Position numbers and translations under genes: made by a program
Part shown: in pieces, positions 55,351 through 64,000 of the stretch
How positions within the stretch are numbered: position 1 is the stretch's first letter
How the letters are laid out: the number at the start of each line of letters is the position of its first letter
Assembly: GCF_001667265.1 (NCBI RefSeq)
Contig: NZ_LZHW01000102.1
Coordinates: 62,001-126,000, forward strand
Source of the DNA: Mycobacterium sp. ACS4331
GTDB taxonomy: Bacteria > Actinomycetota > Actinomycetes > Mycobacteriales > Mycobacteriaceae
Length of the DNA: 64,000 nt
Reading direction: 5' to 3'
Notes under the pieces: generated by a model
Database searches by the model: none
Told to the model about the DNA's origin: nothing
Seen by the model: the letters and a program-made list of their open reading frames with translations, nothing else

Positions 55351-57077
55351 GTGGTCCGCAGCACCGCGAACGACTGCCCGTCCAGCGCCGTGGCGGTGCT
55401 GCCGACGCGGGGCTGCCCCCACGCGTACACGACATCGCCCGTCACCGGGACGGTCACCGGGTCCGGCCCCAGGTTGCACGCGATCACCAGCCCGCCGCGC
55501 CGAAGCACAATCCAGCGTGCGTCCTCGTCGAAGTCGACGCCGAGGTGGTCGAGCCGGAAGTCACTGAGATCGGTCTCGTTGCGGCGCAACGCGATCAGGT
55601 CGCGATAGAGGCCCAGTATGCGCGCGTGCCTGCCTTCGCCGGGCTCGGCCCAATTCAGCTTCGAGCGCAGGAAGGTCTGCTCGTCCTGGGGGTCGGGGAC
55701 CTCCTCGGCGTCCCAGCCGTGGTCGGCGAACTCGGCGCGACGGCCCTCCCGGGTGGCTTCCCCCAGCTCGGGCTCGGGATGCGAGCTGAAGAACTGGAAC
55801 GGCGTGTCGGCCGCCCACTCCTCACCCATGAAGAGCATCGCCGTGAACGGAGTGAGCAGCGCCAGCGCGGCACTGACCGCCAGTTGACCATCGCTCAGGT
55901 AGGCCGAGGGGCGGTCGCCGACGGCCCGGTTGCCCACCTGATCGTGGGTGCTGGTGTACGCCAGCAGGCGAGAGCCCGGGATCATCGAGGTGTCCAACGG
56001 CCTGCCGTGTCGGCGCCTGCGGAACGATGAATGCGTTCCAGCGTGGAAGTAGCCGTGACGCAGCGTGTGCGCCAGTGTCTCCACCGAGCCGAAATCGGAG
56101 TAATAGCCGTGGTTCTCGCCCGACACGGCGGTGTGCAGCGCGTGGTGGATGTCATCGTCCCACTGGGCGGTCAGGCCGTAGCCGCCCTGGCTGCGCGGCG
56201 TGATGAACCGCGGGTCGTTGCGGTCGGTCTCGGCGATCAGCGAAAGGGGACGGCCCAGCTGTTCCGACAGGTCGTCGGTTTCGGCGGCCAACTCCTCGAG
56301 AATGTGGATCGCCGTGGTGTCGACCAGTGCGTGCACCGCGTCGAGTCGCAGTCCGTCGGCGTGAAAGTCGCGCATCCAGCGCAGCGCGCAGTCGATGATG
56401 TATCTGCGCACCTCGTCGGAGTCGGCGTCGGCGATGTTGATGCCCTCACCCCACGGGTTGGTGCCCGACGACAGATAGGGCCCGAACCGCGGCAGATAGT
56501 TCCCCGACGGGCCCAGGTGGTTGAACACCGCGTCGATCAGCACACCGAGTCCGCGTCGGTGGCAGGCGTCGACGAACCGCACCAGGCCGTCGGGCCCGCC
56601 GTAGGGTTCGTGCACCGCGTACCAGAGCACACCGTCGTATCCCCACCCCCGCGGTCCCGCAAAGGCGTTGACGGGCATGACCTCGACGAAGTCGACGCCC
56701 AGTTCCACCAGATGGTCCAGTCGCTCAATCGCCGAGTCGAACGTGCTGCCAGGGGTGAAGGTGCCGATGTGCAGTTCGTAGATGACGGCCCCCTCGACGC
56801 TGCGACCGGCCCACGCGGCGTCGCCCCAGGTCGCCGCCGCGGCGTCCCACAGTGCCGAAGGTGCGTGCACACCGTCGGGTTGGCGGGGTGAGCGCGGGTC
56901 GGGGAGCACCGTGGGGTCGTCGTCCAGGACGAACCCGTAGCGGCTGCTCACCGTGGCCGGGGCGCTCGCCCGCCACCATCCGTCCGCGGAGCGTGTCATC
57001 GGATATCGGGTGCCGTCGACGTCGAGCTGCACTCGGTCCGGTCGCGGTCCCCAGACCGCGAACTCCCGCTCAGTCAT
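55347..57077 (-). CDS. treZ: Malto-oligosyltrehalose trehalohydrolase
   Basis: A 576-aa GH13 enzyme releasing trehalose from malto-oligosyltrehalose. An N-terminal CBM48-like domain (REFAVWGPRPDRVQLDVDG) precedes the barrel; YELHIGTFTPGSTF, VDAVFNHLG, GLRLDAVHAL (nucleophile Asp) and STHDQVGNR are typical. ATG 57077 is chosen as the sequence before it is not conserved. It overlaps the treY stop by 8 nt. It is the last gene of the treX-treY-treZ operon and shares overlapping stop codons with ilvA. Confidence 0.96.
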   Translation of the reverse strand: MTEREFAVWGPRPDRVQLDVDGTRYPMTRSADGWWRASAPATVSSRYGFVLDDDPTVLPDPRSPRQPDGVHAPSALWDAAAATWGDAAWAGRSVEGAVIYELHIGTFTPGSTFDSAIERLDHLVELGVDFVEVMPVNAFAGPRGWGYDGVLWYAVHEPYGGPDGLVRFVDACHRRGLGVLIDAVFNHLGPSGNYLPRFGPYLSSGTNPWGEGINIADADSDEVRRYIIDCALRWMRDFHADGLRLDAVHALVDTTAIHILEELAAETDDLSEQLGRPLSLIAETDRNDPRFITPRSQGGYGLTAQWDDDIHHALHTAVSGENHGYYSDFGSVETLAHTLRHGYFHAGTHSSFRRRRHGRPLDTSMIPGSRLLAYTSTHDQVGNRAVGDRPSAYLSDGQLAVSAALALLTPFTAMLFMGEEWAADTPFQFFSSHPEPELGEATREGRRAEFADHGWDAEEVPDPQDEQTFLRSKLNWAEPGEGRHARILGLYRDLIALRRNETDLSDFRLDHLGVDFDEDARWIVLRRGGLVIACNLGPDPVTVPVTGDVVYAWGQPRVGSTATALDGQSFAVLRTT

Positions 57078-59355
57078 CGGCACGCTCCAGCAGGGCCACC
57101 GGAAGTTCGTTGAACAGCGTTGGGGCGGAGACGATTCCGGCATGCTGGGCGCCGGTGAGGCAGTCGGTCCAGGTGCCGTCGGGCAGGGTCAGCGCCGTGT
57201 CACCCCACCCCGCGTCTGCCAGAGTGACCGTCCAGCGGCTCACCGCGACGAGGACGTCGTCGCCTCGCAGGAAGGACACCAGGTGGGCCGCCAGGTCGCC
57301 CGTCGGCAGCAGCGGCGTGTGACGGCCGGACAGGAACGTCTGCGGCCGCCGCCGGCGCAGGTGCAGTGCGGCCCGCACGACACGCAGCTTCGGGTGCTCG
57401 AGTGCGGTCAGCGCGCGGCGCCGCGCCGCGTAGTCCACCGGTCTGCGGTTGTCGGGGTCGACCAGGCTGTCCTCCCACAGCTCGGTGCCCTGATAGACAT
57501 CGGGGACGCCGGGCACGGTGAGCGACAACAGCTTCTGACCCAGCGCATCGCTGCGGGCATGCGCGTCCAACTGGCCGAGCAGAGCGGTCATCTCGGTGCC
57601 GACAGGACCGTCGAGCACCCGATCGACCCAGGTGTGCACCGCAGCCTCGAACTCCTCGTCGGGGTCGTTCCACGACGTCCGCAGATGTGCCTCCCGGATC
57701 GCCTTCTCGGCGTAGCCGTGCACGCGGGCGCGGAAGGTGTCGTCGATGACCCCGTCGCTCGGCCAGACCCCGAAGAGGTTCTGCCACAGGAAAAGCGCGG
57801 TGCTCGCATCCGGCGGTGGGGCCATCTCCTGCCACACACCGACGAGTTGCGTCCACAACGCGGCCACCTGCGAGAGGACTCCGATGCGGGCGCGGACGTC
57901 TTCGCCGCGCTTGGTGTCGTGGGTGGTCAGCGCGGTCATCGCGGTCGGCCAGTGCGCGGCACGCACCGCAGCGCTGTGGTGGAACTCCGCGGCGCTGACG
58001 CCGAACCGGTCGGGGTCGCCGCCGACTTCGTTGAGTGACACCAGGCGCGTGTCCCGGTAGAACAGGCAGTCCTCGACGGCCTTCGCGGTCACCGCCCCGC
58101 ACAGCTGCTGAATCCGCGCGGCCGGTTCGGGGGCATCCAGCGCGGCCGCGACGATCTGCAGGGGCGCGGCGAGTTCCGGTTTCTCCGCGGCGGTTTCGGC
58201 GATCGCGGTGGACATCATCGCGACCAGACTGGGATAGTCGCAGCGGTACACCTCGATGTGGGTCAGCAGGGCGGCAACGGCCTGCGGCAGCAGATCGTGG
58301 TCGGCGCCGGTGGCCGTGACGATCGACCGCCGCACCCGGGCCAGTTCACTGGCCAGGGTCTCGGTGGCCGCGACGGTCTTCAGGGCCGCGGTCTGCTCCT
58401 CGACGCTGTCGTGGGAGAAGCCCGCCTCGGCCGAGAGCGCGGTCAGCGCCGGTGCGCCTGCGGGATCGACGAACAACCCCCCGATCTCACGCAGCGCGTC
58501 GTATCCCGTCGTGCCGTCGACCGGCAGCGTCGGCTCCAGTGCCTCGTCGGGCGCCAGGATCTTCTCGATCACCAGATAGGCGCTGGGGCCGATGATTTCG
58601 CGCAGCCAGTTCAGGTAGCCGACCGGGTCGGTCAGGCCGTCGGGGTGGTCGATGCGCACCCCGTCGACCAGGTTCTCGTCGAACCAGCGCCGCACTTCGG
58701 TGTGGCTCGCGTCGAACACCTCGCGGTCCTCCTGCCGAAGACCGGCCAGCGAAGTGATCGAGAAGAACCGGCGGTAGCCGCACACATTGTTGCGCCAGCC
58801 CACCAGGCGGTAGTGCTGTCGGTCGTGCACCTGTGCACCAGTGCCCTCGGCGGTTCCCGGTGCGATGGGGAACACCAGGTCGCCGAGTCGCAGGACGTCC
58901 CCGTCGACGTCAAGGGCGTCCACATCGCCGTCGTCGCCGAGCACCGGCAGGACGATGCGCCCCTCGGGATCCAGGCTCCAGTCGATGTCGAAGAACGCCG
59001 CAAAGCGCGAGGATCGACCGTGCCGCAGCACATCCCACCACCACGGATTCTGCTGAGGTCGCTCGACGCCGACGTGGTTGGGCACGATGTCGATGATCAG
59101 ACCCATGCCGCGTTCGCGGGCCGCCGCCGAGAGCGCCGCCAGACCCTCGGGTCCGCCGAGTGCGGCCGAGACCGCCGTGGGATCGGTGACGTCGTAGCCG
59201 TGCGTCGAGCCCGTGGCGGCCGTCAGGATCGGCGACAGGTACAGGTGGGTGATGCCGAGGTCGTCGAGGTGGTCCACCAGTGCGGTGGCGTCGGCCAGTG
59301 TGAACGCATCGCCGCGCATCTGCAGGCGATAGGTGGACAGCACCGGGTGCGCCAT
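57070..59355 (-). CDS. treY: Malto-oligosyltrehalose synthase
   Basis: A 761-aa GH13 isomerase converting the terminal alpha-1,4 link of maltodextrin to alpha-1,1. It opens PVLSTYRLQMRGDAFTLADA and has YLSPILTAATGSTHGYDVTD, IVPNHVGVE, and GVRIDHPDGLTDP (nucleophile Asp). ATG 59355 is 4 nt after treX. The frame is open upstream of it, but that part overlaps treX. Confidence 0.96.
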   Translation of the reverse strand: MAHPVLSTYRLQMRGDAFTLADATALVDHLDDLGITHLYLSPILTAATGSTHGYDVTDPTAVSAALGGPEGLAALSAAARERGMGLIIDIVPNHVGVERPQQNPWWWDVLRHGRSSRFAAFFDIDWSLDPEGRIVLPVLGDDGDVDALDVDGDVLRLGDLVFPIAPGTAEGTGAQVHDRQHYRLVGWRNNVCGYRRFFSITSLAGLRQEDREVFDASHTEVRRWFDENLVDGVRIDHPDGLTDPVGYLNWLREIIGPSAYLVIEKILAPDEALEPTLPVDGTTGYDALREIGGLFVDPAGAPALTALSAEAGFSHDSVEEQTAALKTVAATETLASELARVRRSIVTATGADHDLLPQAVAALLTHIEVYRCDYPSLVAMMSTAIAETAAEKPELAAPLQIVAAALDAPEPAARIQQLCGAVTAKAVEDCLFYRDTRLVSLNEVGGDPDRFGVSAAEFHHSAAVRAAHWPTAMTALTTHDTKRGEDVRARIGVLSQVAALWTQLVGVWQEMAPPPDASTALFLWQNLFGVWPSDGVIDDTFRARVHGYAEKAIREAHLRTSWNDPDEEFEAAVHTWVDRVLDGPVGTEMTALLGQLDAHARSDALGQKLLSLTVPGVPDVYQGTELWEDSLVDPDNRRPVDYAARRRALTALEHPKLRVVRAALHLRRRRPQTFLSGRHTPLLPTGDLAAHLVSFLRGDDVLVAVSRWTVTLADAGWGDTALTLPDGTWTDCLTGAQHAGIVSAPTLFNELPVALLERADD

Positions 59356-59359
59356 GCGG

Positions 59360-61522
59360 TCACGCCGTCTTCTGCAGGACGAGAACCGATCTGGGCTCCA
59401 GCGGGATCTTCTCGCCAGCCTTGACGACGATCGTGCCGGCGCCGTCGGCGACGGCGGTGTCGAGCACGGCGGTCCACTCCGACGCGTAGCTCTCGTCGGG
59501 CGCCATGAAGTCCAGCGCCGCGTCATGGGCGTTGAAACAGAGCAGGAACGATGTGTCGACGACCCGCTCACCGCGTTCGTTGGGCGACGGGATGGCGTCA
59601 CCGTTGAGGAACACCGCCACGGACTTGCCGAATCCCGAGCCCCAGTCCTCCGGCGTCATCTCCTGCGCGGCCGGAGTGAGCCACGCGATGTCGCGGGTCT
59701 GATCACCCGTGCGGATCGGCTTGCCCGCGAAGAACCGCCGCCGCCGGAACACCGGGTGGCCAGTGCGCAGAGTCGTGGCGCGGCGAACGAAGGCCAACAG
59801 GTCGGCGTTGGTGTCGCGCAGGGTCCAGTCCATCCACGACAGCGGCGAGTCCTGGCAGTAGACGTTGTTGTTGCCCGACTGCGTGCGACCGAACTCGTCG
59901 CCGTGGCTGATCATCGGTGTGCCCTGGCTGACCATCAGGGTGGCCATGATGTTGCGCATCTGCTTGGCCCGCAACGCCAGGATCTCGGGGTCGTCGGTGG
60001 GGCCTTCGACGCCACAGTTCCACGACCGGTTGTGGCTCTCGCCGTCGCGGTTGTCCTCGCCGTTGGCCTCGTTGTGTTTCTCGTTGTAGGACACCAGGTC
60101 TGCCAGCGTGAAGCCGTCATGGGCCGTCACGAAGTTGATGCTGGCCCCGGGGCGCCGGCCGGTGGCCTCATACAGATCCGACGACCCGGTGAGCCGGGAC
60201 GCGAATTCGCCGAGTGTTGCGGGCTCGCCCCGCCAGTAGTCACGCACAGTGTCGCGATACTTCCCGTTCCACTCGGTCCACAAACCTGGGAAGTTCCCGA
60301 CCTGGTAGCCGCCCTCGCCGATGTCCCAGGGTTCGGCGATGAGTTTCACCTGGCTGACCACGGGGTCCTGCTGCACGAGGTCGAAGAATGCGCTGAGTCG
60401 ATCGACGTCGTAGAACTCACGTGCCAGCGTGGAGGCGAGGTCGAAACGGAAGCCGTCGACGTGCATCTCGAGCACCCAGTAGCGCAGCGAGTCCATGATC
60501 AGCTGCAGCGTGTGCGGGTGGCGGGCGTTGAGGCTGTTTCCCGTCCCGGTGAAGTCCTTGTAGTACTTGAGATCGCCGTCGAGCAGTCGGTAGTACCCGG
60601 CGTTGTCGATGCCGCGGAAGTTGATGGTGGGCCCCAGATGATTGCCCTCGGCGGTGTGGTTGTAGACGACATCCAGAATGACCTCGATGCCGGCCTCGTG
60701 GAATGCCTTGACCATGCTCTTGAACTCCGCGACCGCGGCGCCGGCTCGGCGGTTGGCGGCGTACTGGTAGTGCGGCGCGAAGAAGCCGACCGTGTTGTAG
60801 CCCCAGTAGTTGCGCAGCCCGAGTTCGACGAGTCGGTGGTCATGCATGAACTGATGCACCGGCATCAGTTCGATCGCCGTGACGTTCAGGGACTTGAGGT
60901 GGTCGATGATCACCGGATGGCACAGGCCGGAGTAGGTGCCGCGCAGTTCCTCCGGGACGCCGGGATGGCTCTGGGTCATGCCCTTGACGTGCGCCTCGTA
61001 GATGATCGTCTTGTGGTAGGGCGTGCGCGGCGCTCGGTCGTTGCCCCAATTGAAGAACGGGTTGATCACCACGCTGGTCATGGTGTGGCCCAGGGAGTCG
61101 ACCATCGGGGGAGTGCCGCCGGCGGCGGGGTCCTCGGCCGCGAGGTCATAGGAGAACAGCGCCTGGGTGAAGTGGAAGTCGCCGTGGAAGGACTTCCCGT
61201 ACGGGTCGAGCAGCAGCTTGGATGGGTCGCAGCGGTGCCCCGCCTCGGGTGCCCACGGCCCGTGCACGCGGTAGCCGTAGCGCTGGCCGGGTGTGATGGT
61301 CGGCAGGTAGGCGTGCCAGACGTAGCCGTCGACCTCGTCGAGGTTGATCCGCGTCTCCGTGCCGTCCTTGGCGATCAGGCACAGCTCGACCTTCTCGGCG
61401 ACCTCAGAGAACAGTGAGAAGTTCGTGCCCGCACCGTCGTAGGTGGCGCCCAGGGGGTACGGCGTGCCCGGCCACACCGTGGTCACGGCGGGTGCTGACG
61501 GCCGCAGCGGGTCCGAGGACAT
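59360..61522 (-). CDS. treX: Glycogen-debranching enzyme TreX/GlgX
   Basis: A 720-aa GH13 isoamylase-type enzyme that removes branches of glycogen to give linear substrates for TreY. The CBM48 domain (LGATYDGAGTNFSLFSEVAE) is followed by DVVYNHTAEG, GFRFDLASTL (nucleophile Asp), AEPWDIGEGGYQ and TAHDGFTLADLV. ATG 61522 has TAAGGT 6 nt upstream (complement of 61529-61534), which may serve as a leaderless -10, or as an AAGG ribosome site. Confidence 0.96.
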   Translation of the reverse strand: MSSDPLRPSAPAVTTVWPGTPYPLGATYDGAGTNFSLFSEVAEKVELCLIAKDGTETRINLDEVDGYVWHAYLPTITPGQRYGYRVHGPWAPEAGHRCDPSKLLLDPYGKSFHGDFHFTQALFSYDLAAEDPAAGGTPPMVDSLGHTMTSVVINPFFNWGNDRAPRTPYHKTIIYEAHVKGMTQSHPGVPEELRGTYSGLCHPVIIDHLKSLNVTAIELMPVHQFMHDHRLVELGLRNYWGYNTVGFFAPHYQYAANRRAGAAVAEFKSMVKAFHEAGIEVILDVVYNHTAEGNHLGPTINFRGIDNAGYYRLLDGDLKYYKDFTGTGNSLNARHPHTLQLIMDSLRYWVLEMHVDGFRFDLASTLAREFYDVDRLSAFFDLVQQDPVVSQVKLIAEPWDIGEGGYQVGNFPGLWTEWNGKYRDTVRDYWRGEPATLGEFASRLTGSSDLYEATGRRPGASINFVTAHDGFTLADLVSYNEKHNEANGEDNRDGESHNRSWNCGVEGPTDDPEILALRAKQMRNIMATLMVSQGTPMISHGDEFGRTQSGNNNVYCQDSPLSWMDWTLRDTNADLLAFVRRATTLRTGHPVFRRRRFFAGKPIRTGDQTRDIAWLTPAAQEMTPEDWGSGFGKSVAVFLNGDAIPSPNERGERVVDTSFLLCFNAHDAALDFMAPDESYASEWTAVLDTAVADGAGTIVVKAGEKIPLEPRSVLVLQKTA

Positions 61523-61528
61523 CACTTG

Positions 61529-61534
61529 ACCTTA
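61529..61534 (-). promoter_or_regulatory. -10 box, treX operon
   Basis: TAAGGT on the minus strand, then 6 nt, then ATG 61522. The AAGG within it could also be a ribosome-binding site, so leaderless status is not settled. Confidence 0.45.
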
Positions 61535-61574
61535 TCGGCGGGCCGGTCTGCCTGCTCGGCGCAGGACGTGACGG

Positions 61575-63743
61575 TCACCACCAACCCGTGGCGGCCGCGA
61601 TCTGCCGGCCGAGTTCGGGAGCCATGGTGCGCATGTAGGTGGCGGTGAAGTGGTGAGAGTCGTGATACAGCAGCACATTTCCCTCGACCGAGCGGCACAC
61701 GGTGCGGCGGCACACCGCATCGCTCATGTCCAACGGCTTCAGGTTGGGGAAGCGCGCGGTGAAGTCGAGCGTCGGATTGCGCGCGGCCAGCACCACCGAG
61801 CGTTTCACCGAGCAGTCCTCGTCGTCGCCGCCGTCGGCCAGGCACTCCTTGGGGATGAACGGTTTGGTGTTCTTGACCATCCACGGGGTGTCCCGCATCG
61901 CCAGAACCTTGATGCCGTTGTCGGCGAACTGCTGCCAGATGCCGATGTAGGTGCCGGGCATGACGTCGCCCGGTTTGATGTTCCACGGCCGGGTCGAGGT
62001 GGTGAACACGTAGTCGGGACGGTCGGCGATGATCTTGTCCATCGCGTCCTTGACCCACTCGGCGCACTGTGGGTAGGGCTTGTTGCTGCCCATGACCAGC
62101 GGCAACTTCTCGGTGGACAGCGGGCAGCCCATCTTCAGGTAGGTGACCACCTTGAAGTTGTGCATCCGGCCGAGCAGATCCAGCGCGGTGATCCAGTGCT
62201 CGGCGTGGGACCCGCCGGCCAGCGCGATGGTGCGGGTCGCGTTCTTGTCGCCGTAGGTGCAGTTGATGACGGCGCCGTTCTTGAAGTCGCTGATGCAGCC
62301 GTCGTCGGTCGAGACCGGCAGGTCCTTGGCGGCTTCGAGCACGGTGGGCCGCATCGGGACCCGCGGCACCTTGGCGTCCTCGAGCAGGGCCTTGGCGCCG
62401 GGGTAGTCGCGGGCGCTCAGACCGGCCAACTCCTTGCCGTCGGTGCGCTGCAGCATGACGTGTTCCCGCCAGGTGAACGACGTCGCGGTCAACGCCACAC
62501 CCAGCAGCACGACGGTCGAGCCCAACACCATGGTCGGGCGGCGCAACCGGGTCCACCAGCCGACCCGGTGCTGGTCGGGGCGGGTCGCCGGGGCGCGATA
62601 GCGCAACGGTTCCTCGACGAAGCGCATCGTGAGGTAGGCCAGCACGCCGGAGACGGCCAGCACCGCGGCGCCCTCGGCGAAGTTCACCGCCGTCTTCCCG
62701 GTGTGGGAGAGCCAGAAGATCAGCAGCGGCCAGTGCCACAGGTACAGCGAATACGCCATCGCGCCCAGCGTCACCAGCGGCCGCCAGGCCAGCACGCGAC
62801 TGGGCACCGGGACCCGGCCCCGGGTGTGCGGATCGGCGTGCCGGTTGGCCGCGGCCAGGATCATCAGGACCGTGGCGCCGACGGGCACCAGCGCCCACGG
62901 GCCGGGGAACTCCTTGACGCCGTCGATCACCCACCCGCAGGCGAAGATCGCGGCCAGACCGACGATCGCCAGCAGCGTGCGCACCCACATCGGGCACCGG
63001 ACATACCCGACGACGGCGCCGGCGAGCGCACCCACCAGCAGCTCCCAGGCGCGCGCGAAGCTGTTGTAGTACGCGGTGGCCTGATCGGCGTTGTGCGCGA
63101 TGATCGCGTAGACGAACGACGCGATGGTCAGCGCCGACAGCAGCACCACGAAGAAGATCCGCAGGCGCCGGCCGAACGGTTTGCGCAGCAGCGCCGTGCA
63201 CAGCAGCACCAGCACCAGGAACGCGATGTAGAACTGTCCCTGCACCGACATCGACCAGATGTGCTGCAGCGGGCTGACGGCCTCCCCGGCGCGCAGGTAG
63301 TTCGACGCCGACCCGGCCAGCTCCCAGTTCTGGTAGTACCCGAGGCTCGCCAGGCTCTGGTCGGCGAAGGTCTCCCAGCGCGTCTCGGGCTGGATCAGGA
63401 TCGTCAGCACGGCCGACGCGGCCAGCACGACGACCAGAGCCGGCAGCAGGCGGCGCACAAGGCGGACGACTTCGCGCCCCGGGTTCAGAGTGGTTCCGGG
63501 TGTCAGCGCGTTGCGCAGCAGCTTGCCGCCGAAGAAGAACCCGGACAGCACCAGGAACACGTCGACGCCGCCGGACACCCTGCCGAACCAGACGTGGAAG
63601 ACAGCAACGAGCGCGATGGCGACACCGCGCAGGCCATCGAGATCATGTCGGTAGAAACCCGCCTTCCTGGTCCCCATCGCGGTCGGGGGCGCAGGATCCG
63701 GAACGCTTTCTTGCGCCGACCGGGAGGGGAGCAGGGCAGTCAT
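61575..63743 (-). CDS. OafA-type acyltransferase with SGNH domain (Rv1565c-like)
   Basis: A 722-aa protein. The N-terminal about 400 residues are an acyltransferase-3 membrane domain with ten or so helices, starting YRHDLDGLRGVAIALVAVFH (catalytic His is the HDLDGLRG one) and VSGGVDVFLVLSGFFFGG. The C-terminal about 290 residues are an extracytoplasmic SGNH-like domain (LAGGSHAEHWI; YHDSHHFTATYM). Such enzymes O-acylate cell-envelope sugars. ATG 63743 lies 12 nt after TAGATT. It corresponds to Rv1565c in the same place downstream of treX in M. tuberculosis. Confidence 0.93.
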   Translation of the reverse strand: MTALLPSRSAQESVPDPAPPTAMGTRKAGFYRHDLDGLRGVAIALVAVFHVWFGRVSGGVDVFLVLSGFFFGGKLLRNALTPGTTLNPGREVVRLVRRLLPALVVVLAASAVLTILIQPETRWETFADQSLASLGYYQNWELAGSASNYLRAGEAVSPLQHIWSMSVQGQFYIAFLVLVLLCTALLRKPFGRRLRIFFVVLLSALTIASFVYAIIAHNADQATAYYNSFARAWELLVGALAGAVVGYVRCPMWVRTLLAIVGLAAIFACGWVIDGVKEFPGPWALVPVGATVLMILAAANRHADPHTRGRVPVPSRVLAWRPLVTLGAMAYSLYLWHWPLLIFWLSHTGKTAVNFAEGAAVLAVSGVLAYLTMRFVEEPLRYRAPATRPDQHRVGWWTRLRRPTMVLGSTVVLLGVALTATSFTWREHVMLQRTDGKELAGLSARDYPGAKALLEDAKVPRVPMRPTVLEAAKDLPVSTDDGCISDFKNGAVINCTYGDKNATRTIALAGGSHAEHWITALDLLGRMHNFKVVTYLKMGCPLSTEKLPLVMGSNKPYPQCAEWVKDAMDKIIADRPDYVFTTSTRPWNIKPGDVMPGTYIGIWQQFADNGIKVLAMRDTPWMVKNTKPFIPKECLADGGDDEDCSVKRSVVLAARNPTLDFTARFPNLKPLDMSDAVCRRTVCRSVEGNVLLYHDSHHFTATYMRTMAPELGRQIAAATGWW

Positions 63744-63828
63744 GTTCGAGGAGACAATCTACCCAATCGTGGCCTGTGGTTCATTTCCCGAAGCCCGCGT
63801 CGTGGCGCCTCCGATAGGCTCGGTGCCC

Positions 63829-64000
63829 GTGTGTGCGATGGCGCCCGAGGACATCAGCGCGATCGATGCTGCCCATATCTGGCACCCCTACAGCACGATC
63901 GGCCGGCCCGGGTCGATGCCCCCGGTGGTGGCGGTCGCGGCCAAGGGGGCGTGGCTGACGCTCGTGGTCGACGGTCAGCCGACCCAGGTGCTCGACGCCA
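63829..64000 (+). CDS. bioA: Adenosylmethionine-8-amino-7-oxononanoate aminotransferase, 5' end
   Basis: Only the first 57 codons are present. IDAAHIWHPYSTIGRPGSM and VVAVAAKGAWLTLVVDGQPT are a clear match to mycobacterial BioA (PLP-dependent step of biotin synthesis; WHPYS is the SAM-site motif). GTG 63829 has TAGGCT (63815-63820) 8 nt upstream; ATG 63838 is an alternative start. The gene runs off the window. Confidence 0.9.
   Translation, partial: MCAMAPEDISAIDAAHIWHPYSTIGRPGSMPPVVAVAAKGAWLTLVVDGQPTQVLDA

Overview
The window is high-GC actinobacterial DNA from a mycobacterium. Gene order follows Mycobacterium tuberculosis Rv1479 to Rv1568 (moxR1/DUF58/VWA, fabG1-inhA-hemH, mutA-mutB-meaB, lipL, ileS, dinX, ansA, lspA, dnaE1, ilvA, treZ-treY-treX, bioA). 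M. tuberculosis signature residues (InhA Ser94, Ile21, Tyr158) sit at the same positions. The InhA and MabA sequences look closer to fast-growing species such as M. smegmatis than to M. tuberculosis. That is a judgement from memory; the species cannot be named from sequence alone.

Layout. 1-2116: end of a MoxR ATPase plus DUF58 and VWA membrane proteins. 2131-2208: fold-back element and the conserved fabG1 promoter. 2215-4902: fabG1, inhA, hemH (mycolic acid and haem synthesis). 4868-9451: conserved membrane and hypothetical genes (NfeD, SPFH, DoxX-like, patatin, TVP38). 9623-14767: methylmalonyl-CoA mutase subunits and their GTPase chaperone. 14768-15673: AT-rich, dyad-rich leader with no gene. 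15674-28136: a lipid cluster on + (Mas/Pks5-type polyketide synthase, PapA acyltransferase, two tandem condensation/DGAT-like acyltransferases, a FadD-type fatty-acyl-AMP ligase). 28199-30735: LipL-type esterase and a polytopic membrane protein. 30748-35148 on -: MmpL transporter, GAP/Sap-like protein, proline-rich secreted protein. 35304-37131: a small HTH regulator with a membrane partner, and a divergent short protein resembling half of a condensation domain. 37176-42209: T-box-controlled ileS, an S4 protein and dinB. 42213-46719: ansA, lspA, an RluD-type pseudouridine synthase, rarD, and small exported proteins. 46835-51551: dnaE1 and an MFS permease. 51637-54018: two frameshifted genes (13E12/DUF222-HNH and a Ddn-like F420 protein) around a small membrane protein. 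54070-64000: ilvA, treZ-treY-treX, an OafA-type acyltransferase and the start of bioA.

How it fits together. The central 20 kb has the full set of enzyme types used by mycobacteria to make and export a methyl-branched polyacylated glycolipid (the sulfolipid, acyltrehalose and lipooligosaccharide class): Pks, FAAL, Pap acyltransferase, MmpL, and GAP/Sap. The set lies between meaB and lipL, which are neighbours in M. tuberculosis, so it looks inserted or differentially retained. Its flanks could supply building blocks (methylmalonyl-CoA from MutAB; trehalose from TreXYZ), but this is inference. No classical glycosyltransferase is in the cluster, and the product is unknown.

Recurring regulatory theme: many starts sit exactly 6 nt after a TAnnnT -10 box, the geometry of leaderless mycobacterial transcripts. 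I saw no tRNA, rRNA, CRISPR array, IS element or prophage.
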